Shown in pieces: positions 8,763-18,655 of a DNA stretch of 64,000 nucleotides. The stretch's first letter is position 1, and every line of letters starts with the position of its first letter. The notes beneath the pieces are model-generated. The model made no database searches. It saw nothing but the letters and a program-made list of their open reading frames with translations, and was not told where the DNA came from. Position numbers and translations under genes: made by a program. Origin of the DNA: JASEHD01 sp964471945 (GTDB lineage Bacteria; Bacteroidota; Ignavibacteria; UBA10030; SZUA-254); contig CAYYIJ010000001.1 of the NCBI GenBank assembly GCA_964471945.1, positions 62,001 to 126,000 on the forward strand, read 5' to 3'.

Positions 8763-11700
8763 TTATCGGATTAATACCATCTTTTTAACTTGAGTGAAAG
8801 TCTTTGCCAGATGAGCCAATCCCACTACACTAATTCGATAGAAATACATACCGCTTGCTACTGGAGTTCCTTTACCATTCGTAGAGTTCCATTTTATGGA
8901 TTTTATACCAGCATCTTGAATATCATCAACGAGTGTGATTACTTCCTGACCGAGAATGTTATAGATTTTTAATTTGACATCTGAGGTTACAGGTAGCGTA
9001 TATTCGATATTGGTAATAGGATTGAATGGATTTGGATAATTTTGATGTAATGAGAATGTTTCGGGGAGGTTATTGTCGGAAACGTTATTTATTAACGAAT
9101 TAACAATGAGAAAATCTCCGGGTAGATTTGGTTTTACAGTAGTGATGCGGAATATTGTACCGATTTCAGGGAGAGTCTGATTGAAATTCCCTGATGGAGG
9201 TACCGCGCCAATATCGCCATTCCAATTTACTAAAACCATTCGTGCCATGACTTCAGTTTCACGATTACCATTATAAGTACCTGCAATCATTTCGGCTTCA
9301 GCGGTTGAATATCCTGTTGCCCCGGGCGATATATCTTCAGGTCTCTGCCAATAAATCCAATCGGTATATGGGTCGTTTTCACCACCCGATACACTGTGAT
9401 CATATGTTCCATAGAATTTTGTATTAGGTGCACCCATATTAAAGGTACGGCTGCTATCATCATCTGATAACCAGGGGACCAATCTGTAATCGTCAGAGGG
9501 ATCTATAGGTGTACCAATTCCGATATTCCATAATTCGAACGGTACCTGAAAGAAATTTGTTCCTGAGTTATAAGCATCGTAAGCCCAACCCCCACTTGAT
9601 GTAAATCGTATCTCAAAATCGAACGGAACGATCTCATACCAAAAAGTTCCATTTCGTGTAGTACGATCTATGAAAGCAGAATAACTACCTCTGTTTCCGT
9701 TATCTGCGGTATGAATGAACCATTTGGCTGGTCCAACTTGTTGCGCATCAGTGGGTCTAGTAGATGGGAAGGATGCAAAATCCGCAGCACCACCTTCGGT
9801 CGGTACTAATGGACCATTTGCATTAGCAACTACTTCAAAATTCGAGAAGCCAGGTAAAGGTGATCCCATTTTCCATAATATTCCATCGATTACCGGGTGT
9901 GGAAATAATTCATCGGTGGAGGATGGGGAGTTGGTAAGTTTAATCTCACCGATTGTTGAATCTTTAAGTTGCCAAACAATTTGTTGGGTCATCGAGTCTC
10001 GCATAAAAGTTATTGAGTATGTATGACCGTTCAAAAGCAATGGGTCTGCGATAATCGGAGTAAGAAAATCGGCCGGACCTTTAATCGATAATACATCTAA
10101 TGTATCTCCCCAAAGAGAACCGGGATTCCAGCTTGATATTGGTACATCAAAGTTCACTAGCTTAAAGTGATGATCAAAATATATTGTGGTCGTGAAATTC
10201 AATGTATCTCCTGATGCTGGAGCGGTTAATCTTACATAGAATGAAGTATCGGAGAGTGTACCGCCTGGAATAATAGGAATCGAATTATATGGTGTTTTAT
10301 TTTGTGCACTTGTAACGAAAATCTCACTGATGTCATTAGCATTATCTGGATTTTCGATATCGAACGTTAGATGAACAAGTTCATAATTATTTATCTTTTT
10401 ATCTTGTTGCCCATTCTCCCATATAACTCTCCAATTTTTCAATTGTGGCAAAGGACGAATAGCGATTCGGGAATATACCCCAGTAAATGTATCGGTACGT
10501 CCTGTATATTGTACTATTAAATCAGCTTTGAAAGGAAACTTTCGATTTTCTCTTTGTTGTATGTTTCCCCAAATATTGTCTCCAGCAAATCCATCCTGAT
10601 GTAAGCCATCGTCATACAAATAGGTATAGAATTCAGATTCCAATCCATACTCAGGTGAGAAATATAATTTTACACTCGACGCGGTTGGGTATTCCGTTAG
10701 ATCCACAGTCGTTGTCAACTCGGTTGTCGTAGCACTTGTACTTCTTGATGATATTGAGCATTTAGGGTAGTGGAAACCTTGGTCGTAATAGCGCTGAGCG
10801 ATAACATCAGTCTTTCGCAAGTTTTTAATAGCATCGAGTCTATCTATCCCCATGCCGCCTATACATGCAAGCATCACTATTTGAGTATCACCCACAGCCA
10901 AATTGAACGGACCCGTACAAAGCATCATACGTTTATCGTCTGGACGTGGATCAAGCTCGTAAGAGGTCAATGGATCTGCAGGGTAAGTCCATCTACTTGG
11001 TTTAGTATCTCCATTTTTTTCCAAACCTCGCATCAAGTTGTACAATTCTTGGTCATTATCTGGATCGCCTTCAGCTCCACGAACGTTAATGTACCTAACT
11101 GTAGAGCTCAATCCTAAAACTTTTTTACCCGGAACTTCTCTCTGTTCAAAACCATCTGAAGTCAATTCAAGATAACGCGCGGTATCAGTTGTTGATCCGG
11201 TAACTACTGGTCCCTGGAAAAAGTCCGCACCAAATGCTGAACCACCATAACTAATTGGGTCGGTGTTATCAGCGTTGTACATGAAAAGCATGTTCTTTAC
11301 GGTATCATCAGTTCCTGGAATATTATAGAGTGTATCTGTTGCAACGAGATCATTGGAAGCCCTATCAACATCAGAGTCAAACCATCCCGCAATATAAACA
11401 TCAGAAAGATTTTTTGTTCCTTTATTTATTATTTTCCAATACATGAAAAAGACATCACTATAGCCTGAGCTATTCAATTGGATTGACGTTTGTTGTACTT
11501 CTAAGCCAAGGGGATCTTTCTGCGATGTATCAGGTATATTATGGCGGTTCGAGTCCATATCATTATAAACACACCAACTCATCAGATCTCCCACCACTAG
11601 TGGACTACCGTCACCTTTGATAGGTGCGCCATAATTTTTGGGCCAATTTGTGTAATCGTCTATACCATCTCCATTACCGGGGGGAGTTCCATCGCTACCG

Positions 11701-12152
11701 TCAGAATAAAGTGCAAAGAGTTTGTTTAATGGAGACCCTGGATCTGTTGCGATTGGAATTTCAGAGGTATCACGCGGATTATTTTTTATCAAGGCACCGG
11801 GTTGAAATTCAGCCTCAAAATCGACTACACTAACTTTTGGTGTACCATCGACGAGTGCCCCGATCTGCAAACCTGCAGCATAAATAATATAGGTTCCAGT
11901 CCCTTTTGGGAACTCACCGCCAGCACCATTTCCAGATAGCCGACCTGCGATATCATACGCATATGGACCGTAGTTTGTCATCTCGAAAGCCCAGTTATTA
12001 CCTGCCATAGTAACTTGGTTCTGTACCATCGCTTCATTAATTTTTTTTGTTGCGATACTTTTTCTTACCCCCTTGCCTGCCTGTCCTTGGATACTAATGA
12101 TCATTAGCAACCCAATAACTAAATACAACCGAGTTTTTAAATAATTATACAT
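8763..12152 (-). CDS. Large secreted protein with YPNPFNP-type C-terminal sorting domain
   Basis: An 1129-residue exported protein of unknown function. Residues 1-25 are a signal peptide (LYLVIGLLMIISIQGQA). The long body has repeated beta-rich, aspartate/glycine-rich segments and no enzyme motif I recognise. Residues 1038-1129 form the NYPNPFNPITNIEY domain ending in TFTQVKKMVLIR, the sorting or anchoring module common in Ignavibacteria and relatives and generally linked to type IX-like secretion. A strong GGAGGAG ribosome binding site precedes the ATG on the minus strand. It is monocistronic, ending at the terminator at 8703-8727. It probably acts at the cell surface or outside the cell. 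Confidence 0.85.
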   Translation of the reverse strand: MYNYLKTRLYLVIGLLMIISIQGQAGKGVRKSIATKKINEAMVQNQVTMAGNNWAFEMTNYGPYAYDIAGRLSGNGAGGEFPKGTGTYIIYAAGLQIGALVDGTPKVSVVDFEAEFQPGALIKNNPRDTSEIPIATDPGSPLNKLFALYSDGSDGTPPGNGDGIDDYTNWPKNYGAPIKGDGSPLVVGDLMSWCVYNDMDSNRHNIPDTSQKDPLGLEVQQTSIQLNSSGYSDVFFMYWKIINKGTKNLSDVYIAGWFDSDVDRASNDLVATDTLYNIPGTDDTVKNMLFMYNADNTDPISYGGSAFGADFFQGPVVTGSTTDTARYLELTSDGFEQREVPGKKVLGLSSTVRYINVRGAEGDPDNDQELYNLMRGLEKNGDTKPSRWTYPADPLTSYELDPRPDDKRMMLCTGPFNLAVGDTQIVMLACIGGMGIDRLDAIKNLRKTDVIAQRYYDQGFHYPKCSISSRSTSATTTELTTTVDLTEYPTASSVKLYFSPEYGLESEFYTYLYDDGLHQDGFAGDNIWGNIQQRENRKFPFKADLIVQYTGRTDTFTGVYSRIAIRPLPQLKNWRVIWENGQQDKKINNYELVHLTFDIENPDNANDISEIFVTSAQNKTPYNSIPIIPGGTLSDTSFYVRLTAPASGDTLNFTTTIYFDHHFKLVNFDVPISSWNPGSLWGDTLDVLSIKGPADFLTPIIADPLLLNGHTYSITFMRDSMTQQIVWQLKDSTIGEIKLTNSPSSTDELFPHPVIDGILWKMGSPLPGFSNFEVVANANGPLVPTEGGAADFASFPSTRPTDAQQVGPAKWFIHTADNGNRGSYSAFIDRTTRNGTFWYEIVPFDFEIRFTSSGGWAYDAYNSGTNFFQVPFELWNIGIGTPIDPSDDYRLVPWLSDDDSSRTFNMGAPNTKFYGTYDHSVSGGENDPYTDWIYWQRPEDISPGATGYSTAEAEMIAGTYNGNRETEVMARMVLVNWNGDIGAVPPSGNFNQTLPEIGTIFRITTVKPNLPGDFLIVNSLINNVSDNNLPETFSLHQNYPNPFNPITNIEYTLPVTSDVKLKIYNILGQEVITLVDDIQDAGIKSIKWNSTNGKGTPVASGMYFYRISVVGLAHLAKTFTQVKKMVLIR

Positions 12153-12236
12153 TTTTACTCCTCCATTGATATGTTGATAGATAATTTTTATTTAATGTTA
12201 GAAAAAAAATCTGACATAGTCAAGTATAAAAATAAA

Positions 12237-12261
12237 AAAAGTCGGTTGATAACCGACTTTT
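12237..12261 (-). terminator. Rho-independent terminator after the SOD-like fragment
   Basis: AAAAGTCGGTT (12237-12247), loop GAT, AACCGACTTTT (12251-12261). It is an 11-bp stem downstream of the minus-strand SOD fragment and upstream of the large secreted-protein gene. It shares its core GTCGG/CCGAC with the terminator at 8703-8727. Confidence 0.8.
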
Positions 12262-12288
12262 AACTCTTAAATAAGAGAAGATGTCTTT

Positions 12289-12591
12289 TTATTTACCAAT
12301 TACCAACTTTTTATAGCGTTCGTTGATTCGTCCCCAATGTAGATTTGCCATGAAATTGTCGATGTAAGCTGCACGCTTTGCACCATCCTTATGATAGTAT
12401 GCATGCTCGAATACATCGAGTGCAATCATTGGGATACCACCCCAGATCGCGCCATACTGGTGTTCATCGACGAGGATATTTAGCAACCGACCAGACCATA
12501 ATCTATCTACCACGAGAAGTCCCCATCCGCTTAACTTAGCTGAGATTGCAGTTGCTTTAAAATCTTCCTTCCATCTTTGAAGCATCGTCAT
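12289..12591 (-). pseudogene. C-terminal half of Fe/Mn superoxide dismutase, N-terminal domain missing
   Basis: A 100-residue reading frame that matches only the alpha/beta C-terminal domain of Fe/Mn-SOD. It shows GWGLLVVD, then GGIPMIALDVFEHAYYHKDG with the metal-ligand Asp and His of the DVWEHAYY motif, and a final WGRINERY. The N-terminal helical hairpin that supplies the other two histidine ligands is absent. A stop codon (TGA, 12595-12597 on the minus strand) lies one codon before the ATG, and no KHH-type motif is visible further upstream. A weak GAGGT ribosome site and a downstream terminator remain, so it may be transcribed. A truncated gene is the simplest reading. A stand-alone domain cannot be excluded. 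Confidence 0.7.
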
Positions 12592-12643
12592 ACCTCAGTT
12601 AAATAAAAGCTCACTTATTGTTTCCGAATAGCTGATCATCATT

Positions 12644-12830
12644 GAGTAACTGATGTTACGCAAGAATATGGTTTATCACAAAAGTTTCGCGTGTCTTTGC
12701 GTCCTCTGCGACTCTGCGTTTAACCAAAATGCTAAATTGCTCTTGGAAATGAAGAGGAACCGCAAAGACGCTAAGAACGCAAAGGTTCGCAAAGATGATT
12801 ATTTAGTTCTGTGCGTAACATCAGTGAGTA
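12644..12830. mobile_element. 177-bp MITE-like element with 14-bp inverted ends and GAGTA target duplication
   Basis: The element spans 12649-12825. It opens with ACTGATGTTACGCA (12649-12662) and closes with the perfect reverse complement TGCGTAACATCAGT (12812-12825). GAGTA occurs immediately outside each end (12644-12648 and 12826-12830), as expected of a 5-bp target duplication. The interior is a long imperfect palindrome built from CTTTGCG/CTCTGCG words (about 12694-12720) and their complements CGCAAAG/CGCTAAG (about 12760-12790). It encodes no transposase. The right end overlaps the last codons of the RND pump gene and provides its TGA stop. A shorter copy of the right-hand 104 bp is at 44717-44820. 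Confidence 0.88.
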
Positions 12831-15800
12831 ACCTTTCTTTCCTCTGATAAATACGTGTACATCGCTGGTATTACATACAATGTCAGTACACCGGAAAATA
12901 TCAAACCACCGATAACGGCGATACCCATCGAGACGCGGCTCTCGGAACCGGCACCAAGTCCTAATGCAATTGGCAAGATACCGAATATCGTTGATAGACT
13001 CGTCATTAGTATGGGGCGGAAACGTGCGACGGCAGAACTTTTCACTGCATCCACAATGGATAGACCTTTCGCCTTTCGCTGGTTAGCAAATTCTACTATC
13101 AGAATTCCGTTCTTAGTTACAAGTCCGATGAGCATAATCATACCTATCTGACTGAAGATATTTATAGTTTGACTGAAATACCAGAGTGTAAATAAAGCGC
13201 CTGCAATTGCGAGCGGTACAGTGAACATGATGATGAGTGGATCTCGGAAACTCTCAAACTGAGCGGCAAGGATCAAGTATGTAAGCGTGAGCGCTAAAAG
13301 AAATACAAAAATCAAACTCGACGAGCTTTCTGAAAAGTCCCGCGCGGCACCGGCGAGAGAAGTTGCAAACGATTCATCCAATACTTTATTAGCAATCTCA
13401 TCCATGGCGTTAATTCCATCGCCAAGTGAATAGCCCGGCGACAGACCTGCAGAGATTGTAGCAGATTTATAACGGTTGAATCGGTACAGTTGAGGCGGAT
13501 TTGCTTGTTCGGAAATGGCAACTAAGTTATCAAGTTGTATAAGCTCGCCGTTACGACTTCGCACAAATATTGATTTTAAATCCATCGGCTCATCGCGATT
13601 TTCACGCGTAAGCTGTCCGATTACTTGATACTGCTTCCCATCTTTAATAAAGTAACCATATCGCTGTCCGCCTAATGTTAGTTGCAATGTTTGAGCAACA
13701 TCGCTGATAGAAACACCGAGTGCGCGAATTCGATCTCGGTTTATTGATATTACCAACTCAGGTTTATTAAATTTCAAATTTATATCGGATACACCAAACG
13801 CTGGATGATTATTGACTTCGTCAATGAAGCGAGGTAGTATATCTTGCAATTTTATTAGATTAGGCGCTTGAAGTACATATTGCACTGGCAATCCGAAACG
13901 CGCCATGCCTGTACCGACACTGATAGTTTGTTCTTGAGTAACGATTGTTCGTGCGTCGTTCATCTGACGCACCCTGCGGGATAAATCCTCAGCAATATCA
14001 TTCTGTGTTCGGTCACGATCAACAGGTGAATTTAATGTTATAGTCATAGAACCTGCATTTGCGCCGCCGGCAAATCCTGAAGTGTTTGCCATGACATTCC
14101 TTACTTCCGGAACTCTTTGTCTAATCACATCGATTAAACTATTCATGTAATTATCCATTCTTTCAAACGAGGTACCTTCAGGAGCGGTAGAACTGATACG
14201 CAGTCGACTTCGGTCTTCTAAAGGTGCAAGCTCTTTTTGAATTACGATAATAAAAAGCGATAGCATTCCTGCCGATAAAAGAATTACTATAAATGCCAGC
14301 CAACGGCGCTGTAAGAAGGAATTCAAAGAGTTACGGTATAAATCAATTAATTTGTTGAAAAACGGTTCGGTCTTATTATAAAACCAGTTATGTTTACTAT
14401 GAGGCTTTATGATTCGTGAGCTCAGCATAGCTGTAAGTGTTAGTGCAACAAATGCCGAAATCGCAACAGAGCCGCCTATCACGATACCGAATTCTTTGAA
14501 AAGGCGACCTGTGAACCCTTGCAAAAAGACAATAGGCATAAAGACTGCAATGAGAGTCATTGTTGTAGAGAGTACGGCGAAGAAGACTTCCTTTGAACCT
14601 TTCAGTCCCGCCTCAATCGGGTCCATTCCTTGTTCAATCTTGGCGTAAATATTTTCCAGTACGACAATGGCATCATCTACGACAATGCCAATTGCTAATA
14701 TCAAACCCAATAAAGTTAGAATATTAATAGAAAAATCTGCAAGATACATTATGAAAAATGTTCCGACTAAGGACAGAGGAATTGCAAATACAGGAATTAG
14801 AGTTGTTCTCCAAGCACGGAAAAAAAGAAAAATGATCAATACGACAAGTATAAATGCAATAATGATAGTCTCTTTGACCTCTTCAAGAGATGCACGAATG
14901 TATTCTGTGGTATCGAAGCCTTTGGCAAGCTCAATGTCTTCGGGTAAATCTTTCTTGATTAGTTCTACGCGGCGGAAAAATTCGTTAGCTATAGCAATGT
15001 GATTCGACCCGGGCTGTGGTACGATTGCAATGGCAACTCGTGGTCCCGATAATCCTTTAGTTGCCGACCGCTCGTTTTCCGGACCAAGCTCAGCAGATCC
15101 TATATCTCGAAATCGAATTATCTGTCCGTTATGCTCACGGATTATTAGGTTGTTGAATTGTTCAGGAGTCTCGAGCCGGCTGAGTGTTCTTACTGTAAGC
15201 TCGACATCGTTTCCTTCAATTCGACCGGCAGGCAGCTCAAGGTTTTCTGCATTCAACGCACTGCGAACATCTAAAGGTGTTAGCTGATAGGCGGCGAGTT
15301 TCGCTTGATTCAGCCACAAACGCATTGAATAGCGTTTCTCTCCAAAAATCCTTACTTCACTTACTCCCGGAATAGTTTGCAGACGTTCCTTAAATGTACG
15401 GTCAGCAATATCACTTAATTGTAATAGGTTCCTGGTGTTGCTGCCTATGCTCAATATAACTATCGGACTTGCGTCGGCATCGGCTTTTGAGACGACTGGG
15501 GGATCAACATCGGGTGGCAAATTGCGGGCGGCGCCTGCTACTTTATCTCGCACATCGTTTGCGGCTGTTTCGAGATCAACCGCTAAGTCGAATTCGATTG
15601 TGATTGAGCTTCGACCGTCTCGACTTGTAGAGTTGATTGTGCGAATTCCCGGTACACCACTTATTGCATCTTCAAGACGCTCTGTAATCTGCGATTCGAT
15701 TACATCTGCATTCGCACCCGTATATGCTGTATTAACGGTTATTATTGCAGGGTCAACATTTGGATATTCGCGTACCCCAAGGAAAGTATAACCTATTACT

Positions 15801-15874
15801 CCGAATAAAATAATAATAAGAGACATTACAATCGTCAGCACGGGGCGCCTAATACATACAGCAGATAAACTCAA
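12821..15874 (-). CDS. RND multidrug efflux transporter permease (AcrB/HAE1 type)
   Basis: A 1017-residue inner-membrane proton antiporter. It begins MSLSAVCIRRPVLTIVMSL and has two repeats of a large periplasmic loop followed by transmembrane helices. The proton-relay aspartates are in GIVVDDAIVVLENI, and the matching lysine is in GLVTKNGILIVEFANQRKAKG. The start codon is TTG with AAGGAG a few bases upstream; no earlier ATG exists, and the protein start matches the family. The adaptor gene lies 23 bp upstream in the same operon. No TolC-like channel is in the window. The final codons (VTH then TGA) run into the MITE-like element, whose terminus provides the stop. Confidence 0.94.
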   Translation of the reverse strand: MSLSAVCIRRPVLTIVMSLIIILFGVIGYTFLGVREYPNVDPAIITVNTAYTGANADVIESQITERLEDAISGVPGIRTINSTSRDGRSSITIEFDLAVDLETAANDVRDKVAGAARNLPPDVDPPVVSKADADASPIVILSIGSNTRNLLQLSDIADRTFKERLQTIPGVSEVRIFGEKRYSMRLWLNQAKLAAYQLTPLDVRSALNAENLELPAGRIEGNDVELTVRTLSRLETPEQFNNLIIREHNGQIIRFRDIGSAELGPENERSATKGLSGPRVAIAIVPQPGSNHIAIANEFFRRVELIKKDLPEDIELAKGFDTTEYIRASLEEVKETIIIAFILVVLIIFLFFRAWRTTLIPVFAIPLSLVGTFFIMYLADFSINILTLLGLILAIGIVVDDAIVVLENIYAKIEQGMDPIEAGLKGSKEVFFAVLSTTMTLIAVFMPIVFLQGFTGRLFKEFGIVIGGSVAISAFVALTLTAMLSSRIIKPHSKHNWFYNKTEPFFNKLIDLYRNSLNSFLQRRWLAFIVILLSAGMLSLFIIVIQKELAPLEDRSRLRISSTAPEGTSFERMDNYMNSLIDVIRQRVPEVRNVMANTSGFAGGANAGSMTITLNSPVDRDRTQNDIAEDLSRRVRQMNDARTIVTQEQTISVGTGMARFGLPVQYVLQAPNLIKLQDILPRFIDEVNNHPAFGVSDINLKFNKPELVISINRDRIRALGVSISDVAQTLQLTLGGQRYGYFIKDGKQYQVIGQLTRENRDEPMDLKSIFVRSRNGELIQLDNLVAISEQANPPQLYRFNRYKSATISAGLSPGYSLGDGINAMDEIANKVLDESFATSLAGAARDFSESSSSLIFVFLLALTLTYLILAAQFESFRDPLIIMFTVPLAIAGALFTLWYFSQTINIFSQIGMIMLIGLVTKNGILIVEFANQRKAKGLSIVDAVKSSAVARFRPILMTSLSTIFGILPIALGLGAGSESRVSMGIAVIGGLIFSGVLTLYVIPAMYTYLSEERKVTH

Positions 15875-15897
15875 ACAATCTCCTTTCTATTAATCTT

Positions 15898-16965
15898 TCA
15901 TTCTTTGGAAAGCTTAACAGCCATGCCAGACCGTAATTGCAGGATAGCAGAAGTAATTAGTGTGTCGCCAGATTTTAATCCGTTCGTGATTTCTATATAT
16001 TCTTCCGTTCGAGTTCCGATTTCGACCGTATGTTCTTCGACTTTTCCATTTTTATAGATAAATACTTTATGCTTTTTCATTTCAGGAATAACCGCATACG
16101 AAGGAACGGCGAGGGCTTCTTTTTCTTTTAATTGAACTTCCACGTTTGCAAACCTTCCCGGAAGAAGATATCCATCGTGATTTGGGCATGTGGCTCTTAT
16201 CCGTAATGTGCGTGTGTTAGGATCGACTTTTGGAGAGATAGCGTAAACTGTCGCATTAAATTGTCTAGATGTGCCCTGAACGTTGAATGTGATCTTGTTT
16301 CCTAACTTTATCTCTCCCGAATATTTTTCTGGAAAAGTAAAGTCAATTTTTACTCTGCTAATATCTTGAAACGTAGTAATGAGAGTAGATGGAGAAATGT
16401 AACTGCCTTCGCTGACATATCGAAGTCCGATAATTCCATCGAAGGGAGTGCGTATCTCGGTTTTATTGAGCTGAGCTTGAACCAATTGTGCTTCTGCTTT
16501 GATTACGTTCATCTCATTTACGGATTTTTCGTAATCTTCCGGACTGATTAAGTTTTTATCGGATAATTGGCGTTGGCGTTCTTCTTGTTGCTCGGCTAAC
16601 TTTTGTTTTGAGTGGGCTGATAGAAATCGTGCTTGAAGCTCGTCATCATTTATTTTCAGGAGTAATTCTCCCCTCTTAACTTTATCACCTTCTTTAAAAT
16701 AAATATTGGTAATCTTCCCGGCAATCTCGCTTCTGATTTCCACTTCTTCGTTCGAAAGAATTGTTCCAACTGTAACAATTTTTTCACTAATTTTTTCCGG
16801 AAGTAATATCTGGTATTTAACGGATATTTGTGGATTCTGTGTGCTGGATGCCAGATTGTTGTTTTTATTTGTGCCACCTTCGAAAAGGATTTTGATAAGA
16901 ACAAAAGCAACAATTACTACACAAGTAATAATTGAGGTAAGCTTATAGCGATTTATTTTTGTCAT
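15898..16965 (-). CDS. RND efflux periplasmic adaptor (membrane fusion protein)
   Basis: A 355-residue adaptor that links the inner-membrane pump to an outer-membrane channel. An N-terminal membrane anchor (residues 8-28, TSIITCVVIVAFVLIKILF) has no lipobox cysteine. The biotinyl-lipoyl-like half EIAGKITNIYFKEGDKVKRG comes next, then a short alpha-hairpin (AKQKLAEQQEE region), the second lipoyl half IRTPFDGIIGLRYVSEGSYI, and beta-barrel and membrane-proximal domains. Short hairpin and length are typical of the HlyD/MexA group. It is the promoter-proximal gene of a two-gene efflux operon. Confidence 0.92.
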   Translation of the reverse strand: MTKINRYKLTSIITCVVIVAFVLIKILFEGGTNKNNNLASSTQNPQISVKYQILLPEKISEKIVTVGTILSNEEVEIRSEIAGKITNIYFKEGDKVKRGELLLKINDDELQARFLSAHSKQKLAEQQEERQRQLSDKNLISPEDYEKSVNEMNVIKAEAQLVQAQLNKTEIRTPFDGIIGLRYVSEGSYISPSTLITTFQDISRVKIDFTFPEKYSGEIKLGNKITFNVQGTSRQFNATVYAISPKVDPNTRTLRIRATCPNHDGYLLPGRFANVEVQLKEKEALAVPSYAVIPEMKKHKVFIYKNGKVEEHTVEIGTRTEEYIEITNGLKSGDTLITSAILQLRSGMAVKLSKE

Positions 16966-17296
16966 GATAATGTGTAAATGACTGATGTTGACACACAGAG
17001 TAGAATCAAATTAGTCAAACCTTGAATAAAATACAAACAAAACAGTTGTTTGGCAGTAAAAGTTTTTTTTCTTATATTCTGACATGAAATTCTTCCGACA
17101 GACAGAAAAAGTTTGGTTTAAACTTCAAATTCCGCAAATCCCAGGAAGACCTTACATTCTTTCCCTCTACGAGCACCAGGAATTCTTCTAAATCGCGTTT
17201 AGTTTTTGTCATTTTAATCATGAGGCAATTTTAAAATATTGCTTTATGAAACTAATAACTTATTACTATTAACTTATAACTTTGATAAGGTGCTTT
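16966..17296. other. Divergent intergenic region
   Basis: This 331-bp interval separates the leftward efflux operon from the rightward lysine aminotransferase gene and must hold promoters for both. Only short unsupported frames are present (for example a 49-codon minus-strand frame at 17072-17221). No inverted repeat, tRNA or operator stands out. Confidence 0.5.
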
Positions 17297-18634
17297 ATGA
17301 AATTAAATATTTTACCTAAGGACGTTGAGTCCACTATCGGCAAGCATATGCTTGTTGACGTCCTCGATTTTATCGTTGATCTTAAAAAAAGTGAAGGAGC
17401 ATATATCTGGGATTCAAAATCAAATCGCAGGCTTCTCGATTTCTTTACATTCGTTGCTTCTATGCCGATCGGTTTAAATCATCCAAAGATGATGACGCCG
17501 GAATTCAAAGAGAAGATGGCATACGTTTCCATCAACAAACCAACTAACTCCGACGTGTATTGCGTGGAGATGGCAGAGTTCGTTGAAACATTTTCCCGTG
17601 TTGCGATGCCGGATTATCTACCGTACGTTTTCTTTGTGGAGGGCGGCGCGCTTGGTGTTGAGAACGCTTTGAAAGCCGCGTTCGATTGGAAGATGCGTAA
17701 AAATCTTGCTAAAGGAATTTACAATGGCTTGCAGGATGAATCGAAGATGAAAGTAATTCACTTCCGTCAGGCATTTCATGGACGAACAGGTTATACAATG
17801 TCTCTGACCAACACAGACCCCACGAAGATTGATTACTATCCGAAATTCCAGTGGCCCCGCATCGATAACCCGGTTGTAATATTTCCACTAACCGAAGAAA
17901 ATCTGAAAGCGGTTCAGCGAGCAGAACAGCATTCTTTAAAACAGATTAAAGATGCGATCACTCGATACAGGAATGATATCGCATCAATCATCATCGAGCC
18001 GATACAGGGTGAAGGGGGAGATAATCACTTCAGGAAAGAATTCTTCGAAGCGCTACGCACTATTGCGGATGAGAATGAAATCATGTTGATAATGGATGAG
18101 GTACAAACCGGTATCGGACTCACAGGTAAGATGTGGGCACATCAACACTTCGTAAAACCGGATATGATAGCATTTGGAAAAAAAACACAGGTGTGCGGAT
18201 TCATGTCGAGCAAGCGGGTAGATGAGGTGAAAGATAATGTTTTCAAAGTTGCTGGCAGGTTAAATTCAACTTGGGGTGGCAGTTTAGTAGATATGGTTCG
18301 CTCGCAGCGGTATCTTGAAATTATCGAGGAAGATAAACTTGTTGAGAATGCACGTGTTGCTGGTGAGTATCTACAGTCTCAATTACAAGCTATGCGAAAC
18401 GAATTTCCGAAACTCGTCAGCAATCCACGTGGTAGAGGGCTATTCTGCGGATTCGATTTACCGACAACTACATTACGAAACGAACTGCGGAAAAAAACAT
18501 CAGAAAAAGGTCTCGTGATCCTCGGAAGTGGAGAAAGAGCAATGCGTTTCCGACCACCGCTCACAATTCAGAATCGTGAGATTGATGAGGGAGTGAAGAT
18601 ACTAAAAGAATCGTTGAATGAACTAAATTATTAA
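17297..18634 (+). CDS. lat: L-lysine 6-transaminase
   Basis: A 445-residue class III PLP aminotransferase that transfers the epsilon-amino group of lysine to 2-oxoglutarate. The whole protein has the lysine aminotransferase style: HMLVDVLDFIVDLKKSEGAYIWDS, FVEGGALGVENALKAAFDWK, IIIEPIQGEGGDNHFR, the cofactor aspartate in IMDEVQTG (D267) and the Schiff-base lysine in AFGKKTQVCGF (K295/K296). A TTG at 17282 is in frame, but AAGG (17287-17290) precedes the ATG at 17297 by six bases. Monocistronic with a strong terminator. The product would be an aminoadipate semialdehyde/piperideine carboxylate. The aldehyde dehydrogenase at 4926 could be a partner, but the two are unlinked. Confidence 0.9.
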   Translation: MKLNILPKDVESTIGKHMLVDVLDFIVDLKKSEGAYIWDSKSNRRLLDFFTFVASMPIGLNHPKMMTPEFKEKMAYVSINKPTNSDVYCVEMAEFVETFSRVAMPDYLPYVFFVEGGALGVENALKAAFDWKMRKNLAKGIYNGLQDESKMKVIHFRQAFHGRTGYTMSLTNTDPTKIDYYPKFQWPRIDNPVVIFPLTEENLKAVQRAEQHSLKQIKDAITRYRNDIASIIIEPIQGEGGDNHFRKEFFEALRTIADENEIMLIMDEVQTGIGLTGKMWAHQHFVKPDMIAFGKKTQVCGFMSSKRVDEVKDNVFKVAGRLNSTWGGSLVDMVRSQRYLEIIEEDKLVENARVAGEYLQSQLQAMRNEFPKLVSNPRGRGLFCGFDLPTTTLRNELRKKTSEKGLVILGSGERAMRFRPPLTIQNREIDEGVKILKESLNELNY

Positions 18635-18655
18635 TTCATCTAATATCTTGAAATT

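Noticed and set aside
17072..17221. A 49-codon minus-strand frame (MIKMTKTKRDLEEFL...) and an opposing 35-codon plus-strand frame at 17084
   Set aside because: Both lack ribosome binding sites and recognisable similarity, and they overlap each other in antisense. Treated as spacer.
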